DNA of 64,000 nt from CAYOZN01 sp964408455 (GTDB lineage Bacteria; Planctomycetota; Phycisphaerae; UBA1845; UTPLA1), in assembly GCA_964408455.1 (NCBI GenBank), contig CAYOZN010000012.1:81447-145446 (forward strand), given 5' to 3'. The notes under the pieces are model-generated. The model was given only the letters and a program-made list of their open reading frames with translations. It was not told the origin of the DNA and made no database searches. Positions 43,871 through 52,354 of this stretch are shown here, piece by piece (position 1 is the stretch's first letter; each line of letters opens with the position of its first letter). Made by a program: the position numbers and the translations under genes.

Positions 43871-44551
43871 GTCTATGATCACTCCCTTCGTTTAGTAATG
43901 CCGGCTGACGCGTGAGTCGCGAATCATCGTCCCGGGCGGTCACAGCCGCAGCGTCCCGGAGGACGCGAATGCGTCACCGGACGCCGGCCAGGCTGCAGGC
44001 CAATGACGCGAACCACGGCTCGGCAGCGGCGCGCTGCGCCGGCTCTGGGCGCGTCGGATTCACCCTGCCGGCGCCGAATACTCGGCTTTCGATGGGGCTT
44101 GGATCTGCGGCAAAAGCCCCGTCGGCTCGCACATGTCGTTTTCTTGCAGTTGTTCCGACAGGTCCTCCTTTTCCATCCCAAACACAAGCAAGCAGCGTGC
44201 CGGGCGACTCGGAAAGGCAGATTGCATGCCCTGGCCCGGCCCGGCCGAATTAAAGCGGAGCCTGCCGTTCGCTGCCGGCGAACGGCCCTGGGGATTTCAT
44301 GTTATACTGCGCAAAACTTCGCACGCGGTGCGCCTAATTCTGTTGCTCGCGCAAATCAGGATCCGCGCCTGATTACCGAGCAGGGCACAGTACACAGGGC
44401 AGGATCAATTGAACGAAGGCTAATCGTCGTGTGCGCTGCGTGGCATAAGTGTTGCTGTTAAAGGTTCGACGGGCGGGTACCAGGGACATTGGGACACGAC
44501 GCCACGAGTGCCAGTAAGATGCAGTGCCAGGCGGGATCGGCGGGGCTAACC
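43871..44551. other. 681-bp region without a convincing gene
   Basis: No frame here has a family match or good ribosome site. A small hairpin AATCAGG-ATCCGCG-CCTGATT lies at 44354-44374. A TATACT element sits at 44303-44308, without a clear -35. The last 90 bases form the leader of the PEP-CTERM gene. It separates two groups of genes read in opposite directions, so both promoters should be here. Confidence 0.4.
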
Positions 44552-45748
44552 ATGAAGCGATCATTCGTGTGGTTTACGATTATTTTATTGATCACGCTCT
44601 CGCGGGTCGCTGCGCTGGCACCGGCGGCCATCATCCACAACCTGGGGAGCCTGGGATCGCATAGCATTGGCCTATCCGTCAACTCCGCCGGTCAGGTGTC
44701 TGGTCACAGTTGGACTGGTGAAGGCGGCGTACGCCATGCGTTTCGCTACGACGGCTTGCCCGGCGCGGGTGGCATCATGCACGATCTTGGGACCTTTGGC
44801 GGCCCGTGGAGCAGCGGCCTGAGCATTAATTTCGCCGGGCAAGTTGCAGGGATGTCTTATTTGCCCGACGGCAACAACCGCGCCTTTCGCTACGATGGCA
44901 CGCCGGGTGCCGGCGGCGTCATGCACGATTTGGGTACCCTAGGTGGCGATGAAAGTGCGGCCAGTGGTATCAACGATGCCGGGCAGGTCGCCGGGATGAG
45001 TCAACTGCCGGGAAATTCCCACACTCGGGCCTTTCGGTACGACGGCACGCCAGGCGCGGGGGGTGTCATGCACAATCTGGGCACATTGGGCGGCATACGG
45101 AGTTTCGGCGTCTCGGTGAATAACGAAGGACAAGTTGCTGGACGGAGCTGGACGTTCAGCGGCACAACACACGCCTTTCGTTACGATGGCACGCCTGGTG
45201 CTGACGGAATCATGCGCGACCTGGGAACCCTGGGCGGAGAAGACAGCTACGCCGAAGGAATGAACGATTCTGGACAGGTTGCCGGCGCCAGCATGTTCGG
45301 CAGTACGAATGCGCTGCACGCGTTTCGCTACGACGGCACGCCGGGGCAAGACGGCATCATGCACGATCTGGGGACGCTCGGGGGACTTGAAAGTCAGGGT
45401 TTCGACATCAATGAACACGGTCACGTGGTTGGATTCAGCGTACTCGCAAACAATGTGACGGACCACGCGTTTGTGTATGTCGGAACGCCAGGTGAAGGCG
45501 GCCGCATGATCGATCTTGACGCGTGGCTCAATGCGACAGATCCCGTCGAGGGCGCCAACTGGACGCTGCGGCAGGCGTGGGGCGTGAGTGATAATGGCTG
45601 GATTACCGGTGAGGGGTATTTCAATGACGGCAGCGGGGGGCAAATCCGCGCATATCTCCTGGACGCCCGCACGCTCATACCAGAGCCATCCACGATGGCG
45701 TTCCTTGTCGTGGCTTCGACAATAGCTCTGCGCCGCAGACGCGCTTGA
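44552..45748 (+). CDS. HAF-repeat protein with PEP-CTERM sorting signal
   Basis: A 398-residue exported protein. A signal peptide (KRSFVWFTIILLITLSRVAA) is followed by six HAF-type repeats of about 46-49 residues. Each runs H-D/N-LGTLGG, then GxxxNDAGQVAGxS and HAFRYDGTPG, and a seventh copy is divergent. Near the end, PEPSTMAFLVVASTIALRRRRA contains the Pro-Glu-Pro motif, a hydrophobic helix and an Arg cluster: a PEP-CTERM signal that is cut and anchored by an exosortase. Such proteins stay on the outer surface or in the extracellular matrix. The repeats probably form a beta-propeller-like structure. No exosortase is in the window. Confidence 0.9.
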   Translation: MKRSFVWFTIILLITLSRVAALAPAAIIHNLGSLGSHSIGLSVNSAGQVSGHSWTGEGGVRHAFRYDGLPGAGGIMHDLGTFGGPWSSGLSINFAGQVAGMSYLPDGNNRAFRYDGTPGAGGVMHDLGTLGGDESAASGINDAGQVAGMSQLPGNSHTRAFRYDGTPGAGGVMHNLGTLGGIRSFGVSVNNEGQVAGRSWTFSGTTHAFRYDGTPGADGIMRDLGTLGGEDSYAEGMNDSGQVAGASMFGSTNALHAFRYDGTPGQDGIMHDLGTLGGLESQGFDINEHGHVVGFSVLANNVTDHAFVYVGTPGEGGRMIDLDAWLNATDPVEGANWTLRQAWGVSDNGWITGEGYFNDGSGGQIRAYLLDARTLIPEPSTMAFLVVASTIALRRRRA

Positions 45749-45858
45749 ACACACCGTTGGTGCGCTGGCTGATGACCTCCGCTCCGACGAACCTCCGACG
45801 AACTGACCGGTTGCTGCCGACGCCGTGATCGGGGCCTTCGGGATTCGTTGCTCAGGGT

Positions 45859-46182
45859 ATGAAGTGGCTGGCGCTCCTGACGACGGCGGCCGTGTATGCG
45901 TGGGCATGGGTTCAGAACTATCCGGCCCAGGCCGATCTGCCGCCGTGCCACATGGTGGTGCTGCTGCTGATCTCATGCATCTGGACGGTGCATGCATTCC
46001 GCCAGTCCAGCCGGACGGCGGCGGGGGTCGCCACTCGTTCATGCGAGCCGCCGCCGCGGGACATCGCTTCGAAACACAGCGCCGCACGCGCGGCAATTCC
46101 CGTCCTGATTGCCCTCGTTCTACTGGCCGTGTTCGGTTGGCTTACCTGGAACAGGATTGTGGAGGCGGCGTCAGGTGTCTGA
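45859..46182 (+). CDS. Small membrane protein of unknown function
   Basis: A 107-residue protein with two or three hydrophobic helices: residues 2-18, 32-46 (MVVLLLISCIWTVHAF) and 82-100 (VLIALVLLAVFGWLTW). A soluble loop between helices two and three is rich in Arg and Pro. No family recognised. ATG 45859 follows AGGGT. It lies 110 bases after the HAF protein and 129 bases before the L,D-transpeptidase. Confidence 0.55.
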   Translation: MKWLALLTTAAVYAWAWVQNYPAQADLPPCHMVVLLLISCIWTVHAFRQSSRTAAGVATRSCEPPPRDIASKHSAARAAIPVLIALVLLAVFGWLTWNRIVEAASGV

Positions 46183-46311
46183 GTGTCTCGTCCGCTTTAT
46201 GCCGTCGAGTTGACACTAAGCGACGGTCGCCCCTTCCACGAGCCTCATCCGCCCATCGGCCCCGTGCTCAGGGTGGTTGATCCCGCCGCGCAGGTTGCGT
46301 AACATCCCGCC

Positions 46312-47004
46312 ATGCTTGCGATCTCCCGGACGAGCCGAATCAGATCAGCCGCGCGCAGGACCAGGGCCTTGTGCTTGGCGACATTTGCGATGGCGCTTTC
46401 GCCGTCGGCCGGCTGCCGTTCAGAACTGGACGACGTTCACGATGCGCGGTCCTTTCTCGTGGACCTGCCGGTGTCGAGGGACGATTGGTCGCGGCTCGCG
46501 GAGGCGGGCTGGGAAAAACGCGTCGGGGCCAACCTCGGCCTCTGGGTCTCCGTCGAGCGCCAGAAGCTCGTCGGCATCGAGAATGGCCGTATCCGCTTCG
46601 TATGCATCTGCTCGACCGCCGCAAAGGGCACGGGCAGCAAGGAAGGCTCCAACCAGACGCCACTCGGCTGGCACGAGGTGGACGAACGCATCGGGGATGG
46701 GCTGCCGGTCGGCGCCGTCTTCGTCGGCCGCAAGTTCACCGGGGATGTGTGGAAGCCCGGCGACCAGACGACCAAGGACCTCGTGCTGACGCGCATCCTC
46801 TGGCTGCGCGGGCTGGAGGCGGGGAAGAATGCCGGGCCGGGCATCGACTCGCACGCCCGCTACATCTACATCCACGGCACCCCGGCCGAGGACAAGCTGG
46901 GCACGCCGGCGTCGATGGGGTGCGTGCGGCTGTCGAACGACGACATGGTGTCGGTCTTCGAGCGGGCGGAGTCGGGGACGCGGGTGTTGATCACGGAGTG
47001 GTGA
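46312..47004 (+). CDS. L,D-transpeptidase (YkuD family) lipoprotein-like
   Basis: A 230-residue exported enzyme that probably makes 3-3 crosslinks in peptidoglycan or attaches proteins to it. The catalytic signature is YIYIHGTPAEDKLGTPASMGCVRLSNDD, quoted in part: His in IHGT, then SMGCVR with the nucleophile Cys and Arg. A signal-like segment (residues 15-33) ends in PSAGC, a possible lipobox. The N-terminal soluble part (residues 45-100) has the pattern of the usual YkuD beta-fold. The gene ends just before the 8-bp repeat array at 47007. Confidence 0.9.
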   Translation: MLAISRTSRIRSAARRTRALCLATFAMALSPSAGCRSELDDVHDARSFLVDLPVSRDDWSRLAEAGWEKRVGANLGLWVSVERQKLVGIENGRIRFVCICSTAAKGTGSKEGSNQTPLGWHEVDERIGDGLPVGAVFVGRKFTGDVWKPGDQTTKDLVLTRILWLRGLEAGKNAGPGIDSHARYIYIHGTPAEDKLGTPASMGCVRLSNDDMVSVFERAESGTRVLITEW

Positions 47005-47006
47005 AA

Positions 47007-47054
47007 CGCCGAAGCCTCGAAACGAAACGTCGAAACGTCGAAACGCCGAAACTC
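47007..47054. repeat. Six-unit 8-bp repeat array after the L,D-transpeptidase
   Basis: Six units of 8 bases: CGCCGAAG, CCTCGAAA, CGAAACGT, CGAAACGT, CGAAACGC and CGAAACTC. The array starts two bases after the stop codon of the L,D-transpeptidase. It belongs to the group of short arrays found at gene ends in this window, but its period is 8, not 7. Confidence 0.8.
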
Positions 47055-47180
47055 GGAAGCCGCAGATGGACGCGGATGCAGCATCGGTGTTCCACTCCAG
47101 CTCCATGTTCTGACGGGGGCGCAGGATTTGCTTCGGTTCAGGCGGTCGGGCCGGGTCCGGATAACTCAGGATTGCGATTT

Positions 47181-47327
47181 TTGAACTGTGCGGCGCTCCG
47201 CTCGAACCTTCGAGCGCTGCAATTGAACCTTGCGGCGCTCCGTTTGAACCTTCCGGCACTGCAATTGAACCTTGCGGCGCTCCAATTGAACCTTCCGGCC
47301 CTCCATTTGAGCCCTGCGGCGAGACAG
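47181..47327. repeat. Array 1: seven 21-bp tandem units
   Basis: Seven units of exactly 21 bases start at 47181, 47202, 47223, 47244, 47265, 47286 and 47307. The common core is TTGAACCTTGCGGCGCTCC with changes at a few sites. Units tend to alternate between GCGGCGCTCC and CCGGCACTGC forms. The minus strand can be read as a heptapeptide repeat, but no start or ribosome site makes it a clear gene. Confidence 0.85.
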
Positions 47328-47330
47328 TAC

Positions 47331-47357
47331 ATCCACTTTTCGTCATGAAAAGTGGAT
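47331..47357. repeat. Perfect hairpin between two 21-bp arrays
   Basis: ATCCACTTTT (47331-47340) and AAAAGTGGAT (47348-47357) form a perfect 10-base stem around the loop CGTCATG. It stands between the two 21-bp arrays and could be a terminator-like or recombination site. The T-run of the stem is inside the arm. Confidence 0.7.
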
Positions 47358-47369
47358 CAACCGCGACGG

Positions 47370-47516
47370 CGTATCCATGCGGCGCTCCCATTGGTCCACC
47401 CGGCGGAGCAAATGGTCCATGCGGCGCTCCGGTTGGTCCACCGAGCGGAGCAATTGGTCCACGCGGCGCTCCGCTTGATCCATGGATTGGAGCATTTGAT
47501 CCACCGAGCGGAGCAA
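47370..47516. repeat. Array 2: seven 21-bp tandem units
   Basis: Seven units of 21 bases start at 47370, 47391, 47412, 47433, 47454, 47475 and 47496. The core is TTGGTCCACCGAGCGGAGCA, alternating with forms containing GCGGCGCTCC, so pairs of units make a 42-base higher order. Degenerate copies flank both ends. Units share the GCGGCGCTCC block with array 1, so both arrays may descend from one ancestor. Confidence 0.85.
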
Positions 47517-47680
47517 TGCGTCCACACAATACGTTGGTGGAACGTTCAGAAGTGGCGCCGAATCTGCGCTGCGAAGTGGAGCATCCCCGCGCCGACGCGC
47601 AGGACGTGCGCCTTTAGACGACAAGTCTTGGTCGCGAGTCAACGAATCCGAACGGGAGCAGGACTGGGAGTTGACGGTAC

Positions 47681-48121
47681 CTATAGTGACATCCAAAGGA
47701 ACATCGACTTCTGCTCAAGCGTGGCAGTTTCAGCGAGGTCGCCGATTTCGCGAAGCAGGTCATTTACATCCTCCGGATGCCAGCCCCGGAACTCATCTGT
47801 TGCGCCCCACCGCTTGGCCAGTTGTTCGAATTCATCTTCGTCCATTGCAGCAATAGTGGATAGCGATTTAACTGCATTTTCCGGAAACGCGAACACCCAG
47901 GGACCATTCTCACTGTCCACGACGCAGGGAATCGCCGCGAGCCACTTCTCATAGTCCGCGTCATGGGATTGGCTGCTAAGGAGCGATAGCAGCGTTGCGA
48001 TCTTGATGTTGTCTGCGCCCTTAAAGCTGAAACCGTCCCAGGAAGCGGTAGGATTGTCCGATGCGAGGATGTCATTCGCTGCATCGGGCGGCGCGAGGAT
48101 GAAATCGGATAGAATTCCCAT
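47681..48121 (-). CDS. Hypothetical protein (small acidic)
   Basis: A 146-residue acidic protein beginning MGILSDFILAPPDAAND, with a mixed helical content and no motif I can assign. It contains WLAAIPCVVDSENGPWVFAFP and ends in a helix with ETATLEQKSMFLW. A family of this type with the same start is common in planctomycetes in my memory, but has no known function. ATG 48121 was preferred to the longer 48265 start. It follows the citrate synthase gene (on the same strand) by about 170 bases. Confidence 0.65.
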   Translation of the reverse strand: MGILSDFILAPPDAANDILASDNPTASWDGFSFKGADNIKIATLLSLLSSQSHDADYEKWLAAIPCVVDSENGPWVFAFPENAVKSLSTIAAMDEDEFEQLAKRWGATDEFRGWHPEDVNDLLREIGDLAETATLEQKSMFLWMSL

Positions 48122-48290
48122 AAGGCGAGTTCTAATTGATTCATCGGCCGGGTGCCATGCTGGTGTCATTCTCCCGCGCGAGGGCGCAGGCGTACGTGCC
48201 CTGCCTGGTTGCCGAGAATGGCTCGGCCATCGGACCATAGAGCGGAAGTCCTGACAGAACCTCAAACTGCGGTCCGGCCGTTCCCACGAT

Positions 48291-49490
48291 CTAGCGTTTC
48301 TCCATTTCTACATACACTTGCTCGGTCTCACCGGTATAGACCGCCCGCGGCCGGAAGATGCGGTTCTCGGGCAGGTACTCCAGCACCCGTGCCACCCATC
48401 CGGCACAGCGGCCCACCGCGAAGATCACCGGGAAGAACGGCGCGCTGAAGCCCAGCACGTGATAGACCACGCCGCTGTAGAAATCGACGTTCGGGAAGAT
48501 CGGCTTGCCGGCCGCCTTCATCGCGTTGATCGTATGCTCCTCGACGGCGGCCGCCGTCTGGTAGAGCTTCTCCATGCCGCGCTGGCGGCACAACTGCTCG
48601 GCGTAGCGCTTCAGCACCGTCGCCCGCGGGTCATACGCCTTGTACACCCGATGGCCGAAGCCCATCACCTTCTGCCCCTTCTTCATCCGCTCGTCGACCC
48701 AGGCCTTTGCATTCTCCGGCCCGCCGACGGTCAGCAGATCGTCCAGTGCCGCCTGGTTGGCAGCCCCGTGCAGCGGGCCCCGCAGCGAGCCGATGGCCGC
48801 CGCGACCGTGCTGTACATGTCCGCCATGCTGCTGTGCACCACCATCGCCGTAAACGTGCTCGCATTCATCCCGTGATCGGCCTGCAGGATCAATAGCACG
48901 TCCATCACCTTGGTCGTGATCGCGTCCGGCTTCTGACCGGTCATCATGTAGTAGTAGTTCGCCGCGAACGACAGGGCCGGATCGGGGGCGATGACCGGCT
49001 TGCCCTCGCGGGCCCGGGCGATGTAGGCCGCCGCCGAGCGCGTCAGCGACAGGACGCGGATGCCCACGTTCGTCTCCATCTCGACGGCCTTGTCCGGGCT
49101 GGAGGCATGCTGCGTGACCAGCGGCCCCTCGCGATCGACGCACCCCGCGGCGGCCACCGCCGCCTGCAGGATGTTCATCGGATATGCATCCCGCGGCAGG
49201 CTGTCGATCACCTTCACCACGGCCGGCGGCAGGCTCGCCCCGGCCTGGAGCTTCTCGCTCAATGCCGCCTGCTCGGCACGCGTCGGCAGCTTGCCGAACA
49301 TCAGCAGGTAGGCCACTTCCGAATAGTTGCTGTGCTCGCAAAGGTCTTCAATCGAGTAGCCGCGGTAGATCAGCTTGCCCTCGGCGCCATCCACGTAACC
49401 GATCTGCGTCAGGTTGGTGATGGCGCCTTCGAGGCCGCGCCCGAGTTCGATGGTGGTCGGGAATTCTACCTTGCCGAGAAACGTTGGCAT
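48291..49490 (-). CDS. gltA: Citrate synthase
   Basis: Condenses acetyl-CoA with oxaloacetate at the entry to the citric acid cycle. The 399-residue protein has the active-site residues in GPLHGAANQ (His), VMGFGHRVYK (His) and FPNVDFYSGV (Asp), with CoA-binding Arg near RIFRPRAVY. The length is that of the short bacterial type. ATG 49490 is the only reasonable start. The gene is divergent from sucC, with 457 bases between. Confidence 0.96.
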   Translation of the reverse strand: MPTFLGKVEFPTTIELGRGLEGAITNLTQIGYVDGAEGKLIYRGYSIEDLCEHSNYSEVAYLLMFGKLPTRAEQAALSEKLQAGASLPPAVVKVIDSLPRDAYPMNILQAAVAAAGCVDREGPLVTQHASSPDKAVEMETNVGIRVLSLTRSAAAYIARAREGKPVIAPDPALSFAANYYYMMTGQKPDAITTKVMDVLLILQADHGMNASTFTAMVVHSSMADMYSTVAAAIGSLRGPLHGAANQAALDDLLTVGGPENAKAWVDERMKKGQKVMGFGHRVYKAYDPRATVLKRYAEQLCRQRGMEKLYQTAAAVEEHTINAMKAAGKPIFPNVDFYSGVVYHVLGFSAPFFPVIFAVGRCAGWVARVLEYLPENRIFRPRAVYTGETEQVYVEMEKR

Positions 49491-49947
49491 CGCTGGCTGT
49501 CTCCGTCCGAGTGGGTCGATCGAGGGTTCCAGTTTTTTGGCCGCGGATGAACGCAGATGAACACCGATGCAGCCAACTCAGGGACTCAAGAACATTGTTC
49601 GTGCGTTCGGTTCAGTTCCGCGTTCATCGGTTTCCCCGATGGCGCGTACGGCAGAATGAGCATTGTAGTGCAGGACGGGAGGGCCGCAAACCTCAGAGCG
49701 TTGAGGGATTAAGGGGTTAAGGCCAGCGAGAATCAAGACGAGAAAACGCATCCGCCGAGCAAGCGCGGCGAGTACGTGCCAAACATGCGCGGCATTCCCT
49801 TAATCCCCGAATCTCCGCGCCCGACGCTTTGGACCGCCGTGTACTCCGGCGATATCATGCCGCTGAGTGCCCGCACGGCTGGCGGGCTTGGCGAACCCTT
49901 AATCCCTCAGTCCCTTAATCCCTCAATCCCTGTCTGGAGAGTCATCC
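49491..49947. other. gltA-sucC divergent region with 7-bp purine/pyrimidine arrays
   Basis: No gene is seen. A G/A-rich array lies at 49703-49723 (GAGGGAT, TAAGGGG, TTAAGGC), and its complement, five 7-base units of C/T type, at 49896-49930 (CCCTTAA, TCCCTCA, GTCCCTT, AATCCCT, CAATCCC). A further partial stretch is TTCCCTTAATCCCC near 49795. The two main tracts could pair to form a long stem. The second ends 18 bases before the sucC start, so it lies in the leader. Confidence 0.7.
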
Positions 49948-51123
49948 ATGAAAGTACACGAATATCAGGCACGCGAACTCCTGCAGGCCGCCGGCGCGCC
50001 GGTGCCCAGGTTCCGTGTGATCGGTTCGGTCGGAGAGGTTCACGCGGCGCTGAAGGACCTCGGCGGCGGCAGGGTCGTCGTCAAGGCGCAGGTCCACGCC
50101 GGCGGCCGCGGCAAGGCCGGCTACGTCATCCTTTCCGACAACGAGGCCGAGATCGAGAAGCACTGCAAGCGCATGTTCGCCGAGCCCATGGTCTCCAAGC
50201 AGACCGGGCCCGAGGGCGTCGTGGTCAACAAGATTCTGCTCGCCCCCGCGGTGGAGATCGACAAGGAATACTACGTCGGCATGGTCGTCGACCGGGCGAA
50301 AGGCTGCCCGGTCATGATGGTCTCGAAGGAGGGCGGCGTCGAGATCGAGGAGGTCGCCGCGCGCAACCCGGAGGCAATCATCAAGGAGTGGATCCACCCG
50401 CACCTGGGCGTCGAGCCGTTCCAGCTTCGCAGGCTGGCCAATGCCCTCGGCCTGACCGGCGAACACGCGAAGCAGGCGCAGAAGACGATGGCCGCCCTCG
50501 CAAAGATTTTTCTTCAGAAGGATTGCAGCCTGGCGGAGATCAACCCGCTGGTGCTGACAAAGGGCGCCGGCGGACAGCCGGGCGAGATCCTGGCGATCGA
50601 TGCCAAGTTCAACTTCGACGATAATGCCCTCTTCCGCCATCCCGACCTCGAGGCGATGTTCGATCCCACCGAGGAGAATGCCAACGAACTGCGGGCCAAG
50701 AAGGCGAACCTGTCCTACATCGCGCTGGATGGCAACATCGGCTGCCTGGTGAATGGCGCCGGCCTCGCCATGAGCACCATGGACATCATCAAGCTGCACG
50801 GCGGCAGCCCGGCAAACTTCCTCGACGTCGGCGGCAGCGTCACCAAGGATGGCGCCGTCGAGGCCTTCCGCATCATCCTGTCGGACGACAAGGTCAAGGG
50901 CATCCTGGTCAACATCTTCGGCGGCATCGCCAAGTGCGATGTCATCGCCGATGCACTCATTCACGCGGCCAAGGAGCTGGGCTTCAAGGTGCCCGTCGTC
51001 GTGCGGCTGGAGGGGACGAACGTGGACAAGGCCCGCGCGATGCTCAAGGAAGCGGCGATCCCGCAGCTGGTGCCGGCGGCGGACCTGACCGACGCGGCGA
51101 AGAAAGTCTGCGCGGCGGTGTGA
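49948..51123 (+). CDS. sucC: Succinyl-CoA ligase (ADP/GDP-forming) beta subunit
   Basis: The beta subunit of succinyl-CoA synthetase, 391 residues. It starts MKVHEYQARELLQAAGAPVP, followed by the ATP-grasp part with VVVKAQVHAGGRGKAGYV and DCSLAEINPLV. The CoA-ligase part has GLAMSTMDIIKLHGG and LVNIFGGIAKCDVIADA, quoted in part. ATG 49948 is preceded by GGAGAG. The partner sucD does not follow within the window; the next gene is an unrelated small protein. The enzyme therefore depends on a distant alpha-subunit gene. Confidence 0.96.
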   Translation: MKVHEYQARELLQAAGAPVPRFRVIGSVGEVHAALKDLGGGRVVVKAQVHAGGRGKAGYVILSDNEAEIEKHCKRMFAEPMVSKQTGPEGVVVNKILLAPAVEIDKEYYVGMVVDRAKGCPVMMVSKEGGVEIEEVAARNPEAIIKEWIHPHLGVEPFQLRRLANALGLTGEHAKQAQKTMAALAKIFLQKDCSLAEINPLVLTKGAGGQPGEILAIDAKFNFDDNALFRHPDLEAMFDPTEENANELRAKKANLSYIALDGNIGCLVNGAGLAMSTMDIIKLHGGSPANFLDVGGSVTKDGAVEAFRIILSDDKVKGILVNIFGGIAKCDVIADALIHAAKELGFKVPVVVRLEGTNVDKARAMLKEAAIPQLVPAADLTDAAKKVCAAV

Positions 51124-51144
51124 ACAGAAAACGAAATATTGAAT

Positions 51145-51207
51145 GCAGAGTGCAGAATGCAAGACGCAAAATGCAAGACGCGGATTGCAGAATGCAGGAT
51201 GCAGATT
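51145..51207. repeat. Nine-unit 7-bp repeat array after sucC
   Basis: Nine units of exactly 7 bases run from 51145 to 51207: GCAGAGT, GCAGAAT, GCAAGAC, GCAAAAT, GCAAGAC, GCGGATT, GCAGAAT, GCAGGAT, GCAGATT. The first unit starts 22 bases after the sucC stop. It is the longest 7-bp array in the window. Confidence 0.9.
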
Positions 51208-51268
51208 GGCGATGAGGACCATTACGACGAGCCTATCGAACTCCCGATGTGTCGCTTGCGATGTCGCG

Positions 51269-51361
51269 CAATCGTCCCGTAGGGACACTTGAGAATAGCC
51301 CAGCGATTCATCGCTGGGTTGAGTGGGCATCCTTAAACCCAAGTCCCGTCAGGGACGATTG
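51269..51361. repeat. Composite element of three hairpins with inverted ends
   Basis: The element begins CAATCGTCCC and ends GGGACGATTG, so its ends are an inverted repeat. Inside are three palindromes: GTCCCGTAGGGAC at 51274-51286, CCCAGCGATTCATCGCTGGG at 51299-51318, and GTCCCGTCAGGGAC at 51343-51356. I recall similar GTCCCGTAGGGAC and CCCAGCG...CGCTGGG combinations in intergenic regions of several phyla. It occurs once here. Confidence 0.7.
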
Positions 51362-51409
51362 ACCCGCGGATCGGCCCGTCGCTTTGAGCAAATGGAGAGG
51401 TGATGCTGG

Positions 51410-51688
51410 ATGGCTAAGCAGAAGCGACGAGAGACTGCTACTACGCTCCGAGTTGATCCAAAGATTCGCTGTCTGAAGGTATATCCGATCGAAGGCACGA
51501 AGAAGACTCTGGTCGATTTAAAGACCGTCGGCGTCAAGATGTCGCGCGAGCAGGCGATTCACTTTGCACGCGTACTGCTTGCCGTGACGCAAGATTGGGA
51601 CGAAGTCGAAATCACTGCAAATCGCTTGGATAGGCGATCGGATGGGCTTCACTATGTCACTGTAACAAGTCAGAGACAGGTAGACTAG
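51410..51688 (+). CDS. Hypothetical small protein
   Basis: A 92-residue basic protein with an alpha/beta look (strands RCLKVYPIE and LHYVTVTS around helices REQAIHFARVLLAVTQ). No family is recognised. ATG 51410 has GGAGAGG 9 bases upstream. It directly precedes the Uma2-type nuclease gene by 20 bases, so the two may be coexpressed. The size also fits a partner or regulator of that gene. Confidence 0.6.
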   Translation: MAKQKRRETATTLRVDPKIRCLKVYPIEGTKKTLVDLKTVGVKMSREQAIHFARVLLAVTQDWDEVEITANRLDRRSDGLHYVTVTSQRQVD

Positions 51689-51708
51689 AATCGTGCAAGA
51701 GGCAGATC

Positions 51709-52311
51709 ATGGCCATCGCCCCCGAAACTTCGCACGACTTCGAATCCGAGTTTGTCGGAATGCGCATGACGGCCGACGAATTCCTGGAGATTGCCGATGA
51801 CGGGCACTTTTACGAACTCATCGACGGTGTCGTGGTGATGTCGCCCAGCCCCACGCCGGAGCATCAGCAGGCCACCATGGAAGTCGCAAGGCAGCTTGCG
51901 AATTTCTGTGCCGAGCATCCGGTCGGCCGCGTTTTTCCCGAGCAGGATGTTCACCTCGGCAGAGGGCCGGATGGCAAGGATATCGTCTACCGGCCCGAGT
52001 TGTGCTTCGTTCGGTCCGACCGCCTGAGTGCCATGCGAAAGAAGATCAAGGGAGCGCCGGACATCGTACTTGAAGTCATCTCACACGGGTCGCGCAGGCT
52101 CGATACACAGACAAAGTTCCGCGACTACGAGCAGTTCGGCGTAAAGGAATACTGGCTTCTCGATCCCGAGCGCGACGCAATCACCTTTTATCGCCTTCAG
52201 AACGAAAAGTTTGTTGAAGTCGCAACAGACGGCAAACGGTTCCAGAGCGAAGCCGTACCCGGCTTTGCACTCGACCTGATGCTCGTTCGGCGGGCGATGC
52301 TGCCGTGGTAG
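51709..52311 (+). CDS. Uma2/DUF820 family restriction-endonuclease-like protein
   Basis: A 200-residue member of the Uma2 (DUF820) family, whose fold is that of PD-(D/E)xK nucleases. The pattern is TADEFLEIADDGHFYELIDG (Glu and Asp), then DIVYRPELCFVRSDR with the core acid, PDIVLEVISHGSR with Glu in the E-x-x motif, and KEYWLLDPE. The family is expanded in cyanobacteria and planctomycetes and its function is unknown. It follows the small hypothetical gene by 20 bases and is convergent with the DuOB gene. Confidence 0.85.
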   Translation: MAIAPETSHDFESEFVGMRMTADEFLEIADDGHFYELIDGVVVMSPSPTPEHQQATMEVARQLANFCAEHPVGRVFPEQDVHLGRGPDGKDIVYRPELCFVRSDRLSAMRKKIKGAPDIVLEVISHGSRRLDTQTKFRDYEQFGVKEYWLLDPERDAITFYRLQNEKFVEVATDGKRFQSEAVPGFALDLMLVRRAMLPW

Positions 52312-52354
52312 GCCGCCGCAAATCTCAAGTCTGATCTGGTTGTGATCTCTTAAG

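Noticed and set aside
44003..44461. A 152-residue frame in the gap before the PEP-CTERM gene
   Set aside because: Residue content is Arg/Ala/Pro-rich as for random GC-rich frames, with no domain and no ribosome site.
47343..47696. A 117-residue minus-strand frame made of heptapeptide repeats
   Set aside because: It is produced by the 21-base arrays. No ribosome site or start context supports it. I kept it only as an observation on the arrays.
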